Shown: positions 9,035-40,454 of the stretch, piece by piece | Layout of the letters: the number at the start of each line of letters is the position of its first letter | Position numbering within the stretch: the stretch's first letter is position 1 | Assembly (NCBI GenBank): GCA_944548615.1 | Contig: OX155950.1 | Span: 35,619,876 to 35,683,875 of the forward strand | Origin: Micropterix aruncella | Lineage: Eukaryota; Arthropoda; Insecta; Lepidoptera; Micropterigidae | Reading direction: 5' to 3' | Length of the DNA: 64,000 nt | The notes under the pieces: model-generated | Told to the model about the DNA's origin: nothing | What the model saw: the letters and a program-made list of their open reading frames with translations, nothing else | Database searches by the model: none | Translations under genes and position numbers: made by a program

Positions 9035-12019
9035 ATGACTCAGGTACTAACTTCCTTGGAGGACTTTAAACTAATAACCTGCGAGGAATTTGATTGCCTG
9101 AATAGTTGTAAAAGCTATATCATGGAAACCGAGGGCATTAATATTTTGACACTAAATATACGCAGTATAAATAAAAATTTCGATGATTTGATGACGCTGC
9201 TACATAGTTTCGATTACTTATTCGATATTTTAATCCTGACAGAATGTTGGATCAGTGATTTGTATTTGCCAAAAACAATAAATGGGTTCAAAAGTTACAA
9301 TACCAAATGCGTTAGACTCCAAAACGACGGGGTTGTCGTCTATATAAAAACTGAGTTAGGAGGAATAGTTACGGAAAAAAATGTAGATGATGCCAACTGT
9401 CTCTCCTTATCGCTGGAAGGTAATATTAATATTTTAGCAATATACAGGTCTCCTAGCAAAGCAAATATAACGCCTTTTTTGGAGTCCCTGGATAAACTAT
9501 TGCTGAAGTATACTACAGTCCCCAATTTAATTCTAACAGGCGACCTTAATATTAATATTATCAATGAGAAACATCGTCAGGTGGATGACTACCTAAATAT
9601 GCTGGCCCACCATGGCCTAAATGCAGCTATTGACAAGCCAACCAGAATTGCCGACAGTTATGCGAGCTGCATCGACCATTTCATGGTAAAGGCTAAACTT
9701 TCAATCAAATCTTTTGTGTATGAGGCCCATATTACTGATCATTTTGCAATAGGTATTTGTATAACGAAGACTAAATCGAAACCATGTAATCGAAACATCA
9801 CGAAGACAGTCATCGACAAAGATCTATTTATAGAAATAATTAAAACTTCTGATTGGAGTCATATTCTAGCAGCAGACGACACTAATTTAGCAGCAGAATA
9901 CTTCCTAAATAAAGTCACTAGCGCTATCAAAAACGCATCCAAGGAGAAAGTAATTAAAATTAGTAGAGCTAAGTTAAAAATAAAACCATGGATAACGGAT
10001 AGTCTTTTATTAAGTCTAAGAAAACGTGACAAAATTCACAAAGCTATTAAAACAAATCCTAATGACATACATCTACTGAACTATTACAGAAACTATCGCA
10101 ATATGTGCAAAAGGCTTATAAAAAAAACTAAATACGACTACTACAAGAACCTGTTAAATGAAGTCGATGGAGACAAGAAAAAGACATGGGACATAATAAA
10201 GGATATAGCTTTCGGAAAAAAAGAACAGCCCAAAATTAAAGCTGTTAAAATAGGACAAGAAGTCCGCTATATTGATCAGTATCCTCAAGAGACATTAAAC
10301 TTTTCAAATCAGTACTTTGCGACTGTTGGGGAAAAACTGGCAAAGCTTATACTCCGAGATATTGACTCTACTGAGGACATATTATCAAACTCAATAAATA
10401 GTCAGCGAAAAAGTAAATCACTATTCAATTTCACTCCTACTGACACAAACGAGGTTAGCAAAATAATTAGGAACCTAAAAAAATGTGCCCCTGGCTGTGA
10501 CACCATTCCTAGTGACCTCGTGAAATATGCGGAGAACTGGATTGTAGAGCCTATCGTTCATATAATTAATTTAAGTTTTAAAACCGGAGTTTTTCCTCAA
10601 TGCCTTAAGAAGGCTAAAGTAATACCTATCTACAAGTCTGGTAGCAGTGATGATATTAGCAACTATCGGCCTATCTCCTTACTCAGCCTGTTTTCAAAAA
10701 TAATTGAAAAAATTGCTAAATCACAGCTCGTTAATTTCTTGGACTCCGAGGGCCTTTTCTCCGAACATCAATACGGCTTTAGACAAGGTCGAGGGACAAA
10801 TGACGCCATTAATTTCGTTACTCAATCCGCAGCAAACATTATTGATCAAGGTAAAAAAGCCATGGCAGTTTTCCTCGACCTGTCTAAAGCATTTGATACT
10901 GTTTCACACGCGATACTCAAAAAAAAGCTTATTGGATATGGTATACAAGGATACGCGAATGACTGGATAACAAGTTATTTGAAGGATAGGTCACAGGTTT
11001 TAGTGATCGACGACAAAGAAAGTGACAGTGCCGAAATATGCTTTGGTGTACCTCAAGGCAGTGTACTTGGCCCTGTTCTGTTTCTCATGTACGTCAATGA
11101 TTTGTGCGAATTGCCTCTTGGCGATAACGCAAAAATTGTCTCCTTTGCTGACGACACGGTCATCCTCCTGGAAGCAGAATCATGGACTGAAGTACTCGTA
11201 AAGGCCCAAAAGAGCCTGGATAGTGTAAAAGCATGGTTCGATCGACATGTCCTAACCCTAAATGCCTCAAAAACAAATTTCATTACGTTTGGTTTACGTC
11301 CGGTAGTCATCACACCTCCTCCGTCATTAATAATCCACTCTTACCACTGTAATAGGCAACCAACCTGCGCTTGTTACCATATTCAAGAAAAAACCGAAGT
11401 TAAGTATCTGGGCGTCTTAATAAACTCAAAACTGAGCTGGGATAATCAAGTAGTACAACTGTCCTCGAGGTCTAGGAAGCTGGTTTTCGTATTCAGAGAA
11501 TTACGCAACGTCCTTTCCAAGAACTCCCTAAAAATGGTTTACATGGCCCTATGTCAGGGTTTATGGGTGCACGGAATAATAGCGTGGGGAGCATGTGCAA
11601 AATCTGTCTTGGATCCTCTAGTGAAAGCCCAAAAGCTTCTGTTGAGGGTAATCAATAGAAGGCCCCCACGATATGATTCCAACATGCTTTTCCAAGAAAG
11701 TAAGGTATTAGATATACGCCAGCTGTTTGTGAAACAATCACTCATGTTCTTCCATCGAACCCTTGATAAACGACCACGAAGCCAGCAACACAGAACTACA
11801 AGAGCATCTGCAGGCTTGAATTATGCCGTTCCACGAGTTAATTCATCATTTGCCCAAAGACAATTAAATTTTATAGCACCCAAAATATTCAACCGTCTTG
11901 ATGACGACATAAAAAAAATTGAAAGTACCTTTTTATTCAATAAAAAAATAAAAAAATGGCTTCTTGACGATATAGGTCGTTCAAGGACAGAGAATGATCT
12001 TCTGCAAATCATCTTTTAA
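9035..12019 (+). CDS. LINE ORF2: endonuclease-reverse transcriptase
   Basis: A single 994-codon frame. Residues about 35-250 are an APE-type endonuclease: LTLNIRSINKNF near the start, LTECWIS with the catalytic Glu, GDLNINI, SCIDHFM and the C-terminal ITDHFAIGI with the catalytic Asp-His pair. Residues about 490-760 are the reverse transcriptase: YRPISLLSLFSKIIEK, GFRQGRGTNDAI, VFLDLSKAFDTVSH, FGVPQGSVLGPVLF and the catalytic FADD at residues 704-707, all intact. The C-terminal third has a zinc-knuckle-like CNRQPTCACYH and VKYLGVLINSKLSWDNQ. No RNase H domain is seen. It nicks target DNA and copies the element RNA in place. All catalytic motifs are present, so the enzyme could be functional. 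Confidence 0.93.
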   Translation: MTQVLTSLEDFKLITCEEFDCLNSCKSYIMETEGINILTLNIRSINKNFDDLMTLLHSFDYLFDILILTECWISDLYLPKTINGFKSYNTKCVRLQNDGVVVYIKTELGGIVTEKNVDDANCLSLSLEGNINILAIYRSPSKANITPFLESLDKLLLKYTTVPNLILTGDLNINIINEKHRQVDDYLNMLAHHGLNAAIDKPTRIADSYASCIDHFMVKAKLSIKSFVYEAHITDHFAIGICITKTKSKPCNRNITKTVIDKDLFIEIIKTSDWSHILAADDTNLAAEYFLNKVTSAIKNASKEKVIKISRAKLKIKPWITDSLLLSLRKRDKIHKAIKTNPNDIHLLNYYRNYRNMCKRLIKKTKYDYYKNLLNEVDGDKKKTWDIIKDIAFGKKEQPKIKAVKIGQEVRYIDQYPQETLNFSNQYFATVGEKLAKLILRDIDSTEDILSNSINSQRKSKSLFNFTPTDTNEVSKIIRNLKKCAPGCDTIPSDLVKYAENWIVEPIVHIINLSFKTGVFPQCLKKAKVIPIYKSGSSDDISNYRPISLLSLFSKIIEKIAKSQLVNFLDSEGLFSEHQYGFRQGRGTNDAINFVTQSAANIIDQGKKAMAVFLDLSKAFDTVSHAILKKKLIGYGIQGYANDWITSYLKDRSQVLVIDDKESDSAEICFGVPQGSVLGPVLFLMYVNDLCELPLGDNAKIVSFADDTVILLEAESWTEVLVKAQKSLDSVKAWFDRHVLTLNASKTNFITFGLRPVVITPPPSLIIHSYHCNRQPTCACYHIQEKTEVKYLGVLINSKLSWDNQVVQLSSRSRKLVFVFRELRNVLSKNSLKMVYMALCQGLWVHGIIAWGACAKSVLDPLVKAQKLLLRVINRRPPRYDSNMLFQESKVLDIRQLFVKQSLMFFHRTLDKRPRSQQHRTTRASAGLNYAVPRVNSSFAQRQLNFIAPKIFNRLDDDIKKIESTFLFNKKIKKWLLDDIGRSRTENDLLQIIF

Positions 12020-12073
12020 AAATAAAATACCTGCATAAATGTGTATATATATGTATATGTGAATGCGTATCTA

Positions 12074-12199
12074 TGAATATATTTATATATGTATGTATTT
12101 AATTATATGTATCTATATATGTGTATATATATCTATTAATATATTTATATATGTGTGTATTTAAGTTTATGTATCTATATATGTGTATATGTATGTGTA
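12074..12199 (+). repeat. 63-bp tandem duplication in LINE 3' UTR
   Basis: ATATATTTATATATGT followed by GTATTT, TATGTATCTATATATGTG and TATAT recurs with a 63-bp offset (first unit about 12074, second about 12137). It lies between the ORF2 stop and the conserved GCCTAGTTGGGCATGCG motif. Confidence 0.7.
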
Positions 12200-12495
12200 C
12201 GAGTACATACGTCAGTTATGCTTCTCCACCCAAGTCTGAAAATCGTATGCCCAGATACAGGCTATATTCGGCCTAGTTGGGCATGCGCTGAGCATGGTCA
12301 TTTGAATGTGGGTCGTCGTTTACTTCGTACCATTACTTAGTATGACCATTTTATGAATTCTGCATGTTATGTTTAAAATAAATAAATAAAAAAAAAAAAA
12401 ATATTAGATAATTTATAAAGAGAAGGTATGTATAAAGAGAAATAATATTTTTAAATAAGTACAATTTAAATAAAATGTAATAAAAAAGTGACTAT

Positions 12496-15400
12496 TTTCG
12501 TATATAATAAAGTGACGGTGTTTCAATATTTATTAAGAAGTCGTTATCCTACACTTCTATTGATCCTAGGTTAATAGATGCCAACTGTCTTCAAGTTATT
12601 ATAAACAACAGCATAGCAATCTTAGGAATATATAGGTCGCCTTCAAGCCGAAATATCAAGCCATTCCTTACTTCCCTCATCGAACTACTGGATAAATACA
12701 AGAATCAGGACTATAGGTACATAATGGGAGGTGATCTGAATATTAATATTCTTGAGAATACCGACAATCAGGTGAATGAGTATATAAGCCATCTAGCTGA
12801 ATACAATTTGGAATCGGCCATCAATAAGGTCACCCGATGTAACTCTTGTTTAGACCATATTTTTACATCAATTCATAAAAATGTCATAGGGATCGTCTGC
12901 GATAGCCAATTAACAGATCACTACCCAACAATCTTATCTGCCAGTTTAAGCAGTCAGTTACATAAAACAATTCCACTTAAAACCATAACCTCCTTAGATA
13001 ACAAGAGTCTGTCGACTGGCATTGATCAGATTGAATGGAAGGACATGTACGCAATGAATGATGTGAATGTGGCTACTGACTTTTTTGTTCAAACTCTTGA
13101 GGCATTAATTAAGAAAAACACTAAAACGATAAGCATCTCCCATAATAAAAAGAAATTAAAACCATGGATTACCAATGGCTTACTTATAAGCATTAGAAAG
13201 AGGGACACACTACATCGGAAATTTAAATCTGATCCTGGAAATAGTCTCTTGCAACATGAGTATATCCGGTACAGTAATGTATTGAAAATAATTATTAATA
13301 GAACAAAAAATACGTACTATCGAGTTAAACTAAAGGAAGTATCATCTGACGCGAGGAAGACTTGGCAGATTGTTAAGGACATTGCTTACGGCAAAAATAT
13401 TAACTCCACGGATATAAGACAATTAAAGGTCCACGGACTCACAATAACCGCCAACGATCTCAACAGACGGACTTTAGCTAATTATTTTAATGATTATTTT
13501 TCAGGAATAGGTGAAACTTTGGCTAATAGAATACTAGAACTGACAATAAGGTCATTGAATCGGACCTATTAGATTTATTGATAAACACAAATACAGCTTT
13601 AACACGACAGTTATCCCTATCAATCGCTACTGTAGATGAAATTACTAAAATAATAATGAACATGAAATCCACTAAATCTAGAGGTACCGACTGTATTACC
13701 TCCCAGATTATAAAGGTCAACAAGAGAGTTTTAGTTATACCAATCTGTCACTTAGTTAACCTAAGCCTCTCAACTGGATGTTTTCCTGCACATTTGAAAC
13801 AAGCTGTTATCTGCCCAATATTCAAAGGTGGTGCCAGGGACGATTGTGGTTGCTATCGTCCAATTAGTCTTCTAAATTGCCTATCTAAAATCTTTGAAAA
13901 CGTAGTCAAGCAATGTCTGTTAGCATCTTTGAGGACAACGACATCCTTACGCCTATGCAGTTTGGATTCCGATCAGCTAGAGGCACCCAAGACGCGATTG
14001 CAGCCGTCACTGGAGAAATAGTTAAGGCATTAGACGATGGAGACAAATGCGTAACAGTATTCTTAGATCTGGCTAAAGCATTTGATACTGTCTCCCATCG
14101 TCTTTTGCTTACAGAACTTCAATTAATAGGCATTCACGGTACGTCTTTGCGATGGTTTGAGAATTACCTCTGTGGTAGATCTCAAGTCACTCAACTAAGG
14201 GATACGTTTAGTTCGAGATCATGAATCAAATTTGGAGTACCTCAAGGTAGCGTGCTAGGTCCAATTCTATTCCTTATTTACATAAATGGATTATCATCGA
14301 TTCCTCTGTGTAAGGGGAAAGCCAATCTTGTTTGCAGATGACACTGCCCTAATTTTCAGAGACAGATCCTGGCAGGGAGTGTTTGAAAACTGTCAAATGG
14401 GTCTTAAACGGGTAAAATAATGGCTTGACGGTAACCTTTTATCTCTAAATGTAGAAAAAACCAAATATATGACGTTTTCCAAAACAAGCAAGGGAATGCA
14501 ACAAACAGCTGGACTATCCCTCATAGTACACACATGTAAAGACAGTCCATCAACTACCTGTGCTTGTTCTAAACTAGACAAGGTGAGCACGATTAAATAC
14601 CTAGGCTTGACTTTGGACAATAGATTGACCTGGTCTTACCATATCTACAACACAGCGGCTAAAATTCGCAAACTCATTCATCCATTTAAACTTCTACGTA
14701 ACGTAATGTCGAAACCATTACTAAAAGTTGTCTATTACGCGCTTGCTCACAGCACTATATCATATGGGATTCTTGGTTGGGGCGGTGAAACACTATCACA
14801 CCTAGATCCACTTGTTAAAGCTCAGAAGGCGCTGTTAAGAGTTGTCAACAAAAAACCGTTGAGATACCCGTCTGAGCAACTTTTTCGTGAGTTCTCTGTT
14901 CTTGACGTACGGCAAACATTTGCTAAAACGATAATACTCTATTATCACAAACATAAAGAATTGCACCAGCAAACAACCCATAAAATTATAACACGAGCGA
15001 TAACTAATAGTAACCACATAGTGCCCAAACTGAATAGTACCCATGCACAGAGACATTTTATATACTTAGCACCGTCGTTGTTCAATAAAACTAAGGGTAT
15101 AGCCGGCATTTATACTCAAGGTAAAAATATAAAAATAAATATAAACAAAAAAAGGCTAACCCACTGTTTGATCACCCAGGGAAGGAAAGAAATCGAAAAA
15201 CTAATTTGCTTTATTCCTATCTAACTTACCATTCCTAACACATTATTATTCACCTACCATATATTTATGATTGGCATGTTTTTTGTTCTTTATATTATTA
15301 TTATCACATACCTTTTATGATTATTTGAAATTTTATTTTTTACTAAAATTTTAGTTTACTTGATTTTATTTTTCACGGCATTCTTCAACATATTTTTTTA

Positions 15401-15545
15401 TTTAGCATAAGGCAGTACTTAATTATAGGATTCTGAGCCTACCTTAGTGCGGACGTACGTCTCGTGCGATCCAGTTAGGTTAGGTTTAATTCATTTGTAA
15501 CTGATAATATGATTTTTTGTAAAATAAAGTATTTGAATTTGAATT
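12496..15545 (+). pseudogene. Second LINE of the same group, 5' truncated and decayed
   Basis: Translation from about 12496 begins inside the endonuclease (DGVSIFIKKSL, DANCLQVIIN, IYRSPSSRNIKPF) and follows the same plan as the 994-aa ORF2 upstream. The coding sequence is spread over open pieces 12514-13572, 13578-13900, 13913-14224 and 14469-15224. Frameshifts fall near 13540, 13910 and 14310, with in-frame stops at about 14222 and 14417. Recognisable are GGDLNINI, LTDHYPTIL, CYRPISLLNCLSKIFE, FGFRSARGTQDAI, VFLDLAKAFDTVSH, FGVPQGSVLGP, FADDTAL and IKYLGLTLDNRLTWS. The 3' UTR ends in TTTGAATTTGAATTT near 15545, a different tail from the AAATA of the first LINE. It is a sister family member, clearly dead. 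Confidence 0.88.
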
Positions 15546-15989
15546 TAATATAATATTATCCCCGTGAGTATTATAATAAAACAAATTCTCAGTGTTCTTA
15601 CTGTTTTATTATTTATTACTTTTATTACACTGTGAACCATTTCTGATGATTTTTTAAATATTTTTTTATTTGTAAGTATATTAATACTATTATTGATGCT
15701 TTTTTTCATTTTAAATATAGTCCTATAACAGTTAATAAACATTTTAATGATATTTTCATTCGGATTGTATGTAGGTAATAAAGGTAATTTTACGTAATTA
15801 TAAATGCATGATGTCAAAAAAATTCAAAATAATATAATTAAAATAAATTGTCTACCTTGGAACAAGCGGCAGCCTAGTCAGGTTTTGGCTATTGAATATT
15901 ATAATTAGTGTAAGTTAAAAGTTGAATCCAAGCAGTTTTTGGTTGTCTGACAGGAAGGAAGTAGTTGACAGGATCTGTGAAAGCAGCCG
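15546..15989. other. AT-rich region upstream of the Ig gene
   Basis: No coding signal or repeat recognised. Composition rises in GC from about 15870 towards the promoter of the Ig-domain gene. Confidence 0.4.
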
Positions 15990-16599
15990 CTATTGATTTG
16001 TTGGCCGCCGTATCGAATGCAGGCGCCGACCGTACTAGTATATATACCAGGAATAATCGGTGCTCAAAAAAGAGGAAGTGGAAGAGGCGAATTCATGCTA
16101 CAATGCGGGCTCTCGACCGTTGGTGCAGTGAATAAACAGAGCAGTCGCAACGGTCTCCGGCCGGCGAAGCCCTGCCCTAATCCTTTCAACATTAGTCCCT
16201 ATGGAGCGCGCCGCAAGAGTTACTTCCCCCTGCCGCCGCGCGAGGATTCACACGCCAGCGCACACCACGGTTGGCTGCCGAGCAGCGCTTCAGTTTGAAA
16301 CTGACTGTCATCGCGCGCGCTCGAGTGCTCTGTTACGACCCCTGGCCGGGTGATATCCACCACGCGCAAACTTTCGTAAATCAAAACAAACAAAAACAAA
16401 TCTTTTTCTCAAACACAAAGTTTTATTTAAAAATTAAATGCATGTCAACTATGTCATTATCTTTTCTAAGCAGTGATTCATTCCACGATTTCTCTTCTAT
16501 TCATTCATAAAGCTGAAAAGGGAGTGGTGTAATTTGATAGTGAGCCGGGCGATTACTGCTCAACAGCTGATAAAGACCCCCTGTCACGGAGTGAGTGAG
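15990..16599 (+). promoter_or_regulatory. GC-rich promoter / 5' UTR of the Ig gene
   Basis: A GC- and CpG-rich island (15990-16360) stands out in AT-rich surroundings and leads directly to exon 1. TATATATA at 16039-16046 could be a TATA box, and TTCAGTTTG at 16289-16297 holds the arthropod initiator TCAGT. Either could set the start site; the sequence alone cannot decide. TAA at about 16530 closes the frame upstream of the first ATG (16600). Confidence 0.45.
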
Positions 16600-35931
<19,332 letters not shown>

Positions 35932-36690
35932 TATAATAATTGAAATTTTTATTTTATGGAAACGCCTGTGTAGACCAACGTACTAGCCAAATAATAATGT
36001 ATTTAGGATAGTAAATACAAAATCAGATTTCAGATATTCACATTTTTTATCACTGGTACCATCTAGTCAGTTATCGTAAGTTATTAATTTACTGAGGTGA
36101 CAATATGATGAATGAATCTAATAAAGCGTATGTAATCTAAGCGATATAATCTAAGCGATATCTTTGTAAATGAATCTGTAAACCAGGAATCATCGGCAGA
36201 TACTATCGTATGGACAATGAAGTATTTATAAATATTTAATAACAGGGTAACCGATAGTTAATCGTAATAAGCCAAAAGAGTAATTCCATTGAATTATCAC
36301 ACATTCACGTTGGATTTAATCCTTATGTAATTCATACGTAATTAGTATACGATAATAATGGATTTACTTTGTAATTATTATAGGTTCAAAGAAGAATGAC
36401 TAAAATGTATAATAGGTGGGCCCACCCCCAATATAAATGATTTATATGTCAATGAAAGGATATCGAGTATAAGTCTATATCAAGGCTGCGCTCAATTCGC
36501 TGACGATTCAGATGTATAACTTCCTGAATGTAGTCATAATAAGGTCTTAATTTTCTTTGTTTTTGAATGCAGCTCCTGAAAAAGACATTGCAAAAAATAG
36601 AACTAATATTTTTGTGAAAACAGGCCTTTTTTAAATAGGATAAAAACAAATTTTCCACATAAAGTTAGTCTACCCTGGACGGAGTCTATC
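35932..36690. other. 3' flank of the Ig gene
   Basis: Presumably begins with the 3' UTR, whose end I cannot place. AT-rich afterwards; no coding signal. Confidence 0.4.
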
Positions 36691-36737
36691 AGCGATGTTG
36701 CAACCGCAACATCGCCGAAATATCGGGTGCTACAAAC
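36691..36737 (+). repeat. Penelope terminal motif with inverted partner
   Basis: GCAACATCGCCGAAATATCG through GGTGCTACAAAC is the same motif as at 39385-39416 and, inverted, at 27358-27389. It abuts an inverse copy (GCGATGTTGC) across the spacer AACC, forming a 10-bp hairpin at 36692-36715. Confidence 0.6.
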
Positions 36738-37910
36738 GTATCTAATTAATAAATTACCAATAATGTTTCCTGGATTTAATATTTTTACAATGTGATTCGT
36801 TATAAATCGATGTGAATCGCCAGCCAATCGAACGTAGTCGTAGTGGTACCTTATACTAGAAAAAAAATTGTCAGATGTATTTTTATTGACAGATGTATGA
36901 TTTCTTTTGGGGCTGTCTCCAATTTGGTCATTCTCCTTTTTTGTATATAAAAGTACATAGCCCAGTCAATGTATACATCCAAGCTTGCAATAGGTTATAT
37001 AGTTCTATTTTTTTAATATGTTGTTAGGACCATTATCAATAGTAACAGACCAAGTTTGCATCATCGAAAAACGTCTGCAACCCTCGCAATGCCCAAAAAA
37101 CTGCGAAATTATTGCTCTCCTTTCGGGTGTTGGACTATATTCTCTAAAGTTTCAATTCATCAGAACAAGTTATTCTTTTCTTATTTAAATTAGATCAAAT
37201 ATTCTACAAATTAGGTTTAAATTGAGTACCGTATGTCTCTAAATTTTCAAGATACCGCTCTTTGAATTACGCCAATGTTTGGCAATCTTATTAACACGCT
37301 ATCTGTCGGATTCACGAGTAGGCTCTCAAATCCACACAGAATTTGTTTCTTGTGTGAGTAATTTTTTTAACTTTAGTGAAAATATGGCCACTTTTGAAAG
37401 AAATGTTTTCGGAAACTTCTTGATATACGGCACTTGGTTTAGGCTTTAATTATAGCGAATATATTTACTTAAAAATTAAATAATATGTTTTTTTTTATTG
37501 AACGCATATCTTAGAAAATATTAAGCAATAACAAAAAAAAGTAAAAAAATGTGAAAGTGCAGTCATTTTGAAGTTGTAAACTTGGTCTCTTGACATTGAC
37601 ATGGATCCAAAAAATATATTTTAAAAAATGAACTTCATGACCTTTTGTAAGGTCGAGGTCTTTTTCGTGGACAAATTGACAGGCCTAAAAGTAAATGTTT
37701 TTAAAATTGGGTATGAGTGCGTTTTTATTGTCTGTAAATAATTATTTAGTTATTTATAATGTGTCATTTGAATGTAACCCAAAACAAAAAAACAAATATA
37801 TTTATTTTTACTTCTCATATAAAGTGTGTTTATTTTTGTGTCGACTAAAAGTCCAAAAATAGTAACAAAAACATTTTGTCCCCCTTACTTTAGCGCTGTG
37901 CTTTTTAGTG
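36738..37910. other. Intergenic, nothing recognised
   Basis: AT-rich, no ORF or repeat that I can support. Confidence 0.4.
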
Positions 37911-38105
37911 CTAAGTAGAATCTCGGAAGGATAGCCAAAGAATAAGTATCATTAAGTGCTCAGATCCTTCTTCTAATTTATACAGATAAAGTGCTTCTTG
38001 ATATTCTTCCGGGCTCCTCCCTCTAATAAAGCCCGAAGGATTCGGTAATAGGAATCGATTAGCCAACGGAGGGATAAATACAATTGGATATCGTGGCGGC
38101 GCCAT
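37911..38105 (-). other. Unrecognised 64-codon ORF
   Basis: The minus frame reads PIVFIPPLANRFLLPNPSGF, then IRGRSPEEYQEALYLYKLEE. Composition looks protein-like rather than AT-noise, but I recognise no family, and no splice context or partner exon is evident. It could be a fragment of a mobile-element ORF. Confidence 0.2.
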
Positions 38106-38239
38106 CTATTTAACGAGACAGAGCCTACTCGTGCCACAGTATAATCTAAGATTTGTTTGTATTCGTAATAGATACGACACGAAAAGGTAATCGCCTGGAG
38201 ACGTTCAGAGATGTTCAAAAAACGTCGGTCGGAGCGTTT

Positions 38240-39420
38240 TGTATGCCAAAGCGACGAGAATAAGCGGCAATACTCGCGGAGATACAGTAGATCGGAAACC
38301 CAAGCTTAAGGATAGATATTTCCATGCCAACTCAAACCATCAACCCTTCCATCTTCGCTCGATGCAGACGTCCCTCGTGAATCGAGTACGCGATCGATGC
38401 GAAGCTGAGCATTTTCCGGAGAAGAATATTTCAATGTCATCTTTAGAAAAAATGGTTACGGAAAATATTACGAGACATGCACATGATCAAATACAGACTC
38501 AAAAAAACTGAGCAGATCACGGGCATTCATACGTCAAGGGGTAGATCGAATAAGTAAGGTGCTAAATAAATTCGATATACAACGATATATCATCTATGTT
38601 CAGTGCAAACTTCGCCCGTGAATCGAGCACGCGATCTATGGGACGCTGAGCATTTTCCGCATGAGATGTGACATATTAATGACGTCCTTATAAGAAATGG
38701 TCACGGAAAATATCGAGACAAACACACACGACCCAACACAGATGAAATTAAGAAAATGAGCAGATCACGAGCATTCCTATCATAGGTCAAGGGCGAGACA
38801 GATCGAATAAGTAAGATTCTAAATCAATTCGACATAAAAATGATCATCAAACCAAATATAGTTTGACCTCTGAGGCCTGTATAGGATGTAATACCACTAC
38901 AAACCTTAGGTTTGTATAAAATAGTATGCAGCTGTGATTGACCTACATGGACATCCATAACGGCCCATAGCCACTCGACTGATGGAATACATCAAACCTG
39001 TTAAAAACTGTCAGCGAGAAAAATCGGCGATCTGCGAACAAATATGATAGCGGACCTAACCACTGAATGCAATTTTAAAATCCTATTGTCCTATGCAAAG
39101 AACATTTTCACTTTCCCAGCAAGATCCGCGAAGCAATTTAAATAAGAATCCCGAACTTCAATAGCGACGACGGTTAGAAACTCTCTACTACGCGGAACCC
39201 CCTCCTTACAATTACATAATATACGATGAGTGTGGTATGCACGGCGGATTTTCAAAATTTGCGCGCGCCGAACCCGCCGCCCCACCGCCGTTAAAATCTA
39301 CGGCGACAGCAGAAGTTTGCCGCGCACCTGCAGAATAACACATAACGATGTCAGCACTTCTGTCTAACCTGGACATCGGTAGTTGCAACATCGCCGAAAC
39401 GTCGGGTGCTACAAACTTCA
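38240..39420 (+). pseudogene. Penelope-like element, RT-to-GIY-YIG part
   Basis: From about 38270 the frame reads DRKPKLKDRYFHANSNHQPF, then MQTSLVNRVRDRCEAEHFPE, the pattern that follows the RT thumb in Penelope-like elements (YRKPT.TDRYLH..SNHHP..K.....LV.RA..iC). A second, diverged copy of this segment follows about 241 bp later, so the region is internally duplicated. A decayed nuclease-side segment runs to about 39300 and the terminal motif GCAACATCGCCGAAACGTCG lies at 39385-39404. Frames are broken. Confidence 0.7.
38366..38846 (+). repeat. 241-bp tandem duplication inside the Penelope relic
   Basis: CGTGAATCGAG begins at 38376 and 38617. Shared blocks include GCTGAGCATTTTCCG, ATGGT(T/C)ACGGAAAATAT, GAGCAGATCACG.GCATTC and AGATCGAATAAGTAAG. 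Confidence 0.8.
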
Positions 39421-40284
39421 CGCGGTAAATTCATTTTTATCCTACTTATAATTACGTTCAATTTTTGTTTTTCAAGGCTGTCATATCTTGCAGTCGCTAT
39501 TTCTCTCAGAAATAATGCCATTTTGATTATGTAATTTCTCTAAAGGGACTAATGTACAGTTGTCACACAATTATTGTTATATGTACTTCACGCACTGTTT
39601 TTGAAATAAGTAGGGTTAATAAATCGTCGCGCGTTAGGACAGAATATTTTTTGTTCATGAAAACTATCCTAATTCTTAAATATTCAAAATTATAACCCAG
39701 TTTCTCAGGAAATTTGACAGTAATTTAGCTACTTCGTAGTTTGCGATTGTGTGATTTGTGCGGAATTGAAAGTCGTGTGGCAGCAGTTCATAATCATACG
39801 ATAACATATTTGAATAAGCTAAATGCTTTTATGCAGTTGCTAACCAAAAGAAATATACATTATTGCACCCACACACCACACCACCTTTCCTCACCACCGC
39901 TCCTGGGCCAGTCGCCCGGGGCAGTTGCAATTGTACCAAGATAAAGAGAGTGCACATGCACGCTTAAGAATGCTCTAAATTTAACATAGGCTTTTACTAA
40001 CCGCCTACTGCTTACTGCCGCCCAAGCCATTGCAATCTGGAGTCAGAACATTCAGAAGAGACGAGTATTGTGACCTCTCTTCTGCCCTACAAAATAAACA
40101 AAACATCCAATCTAAAAAAGCGGGATATAATGCAGAATATTCCCGTTTTATTTACAGTACGAGTTACAAAATTGTTTGCGCGTGGAATTGTGACCATGTC
40201 AAAAGACTGCATATATTTATAATACATTTATTTTCCATACCGTTCTTGAAATAGTTTATGAATTCGTATATACATAATTAAATA
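39421..40284. other. Intergenic, nothing recognised
   Basis: Mixed composition with a CA-rich patch (CACACACCACACCACC near 39868). No supported feature. Confidence 0.4.
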
Positions 40285-40454
40285 AGTATCGTCGCGACTC
40301 GCGCACTGTTCTGATCAGTGACTGTCTGTGAGCGAGAAGAAATGCGTTTGTATGTTCCTCACTCGCTCGCGTCGCGTTGTCGCCAACGGCCTGGCGAGTG
40401 CTGAGCTTCGTGTCGGAGCCCGAGTGTGTGTCGATCGTTGCTTCCTTTGCAGAC
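40285..40454 (+). promoter_or_regulatory. GC-rich, promoter-like patch
   Basis: CpG-dense DNA with an initiator-like GATCAGTGACTG (TCAGT) near 40313 and several CTCGCTCGCGTCGCG-type runs. No downstream coding exon was found in the window, so it could be an upstream non-coding exon of another gene or unannotated repeat. Weak. Confidence 0.25.

Larger units (their letters stand above)
7500..12401 (+). mobile_element. Near full-length two-ORF LINE (jockey/CR1 group)
   Basis: This insertion has a 5' UTR of roughly 200 nt, ORF1 (7702-8785, one frameshift), a 249-bp spacer, ORF2 (9035-12019, fully open), a 3' UTR with a 63-bp tandem duplication, and an AAATAAATAAAA tail ending near 12401. The 5' boundary is approximate and I could not find target-site duplications. 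Non-LTR order ORF1 then endonuclease-RT, with no RNase H seen, places it in the jockey/CR1 group; a PHD-like finger in ORF1 is known for CR1-type elements. The open ORF2 argues for a fairly recent insertion, while the ORF1 frameshift suggests it cannot move alone. Confidence 0.85.
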
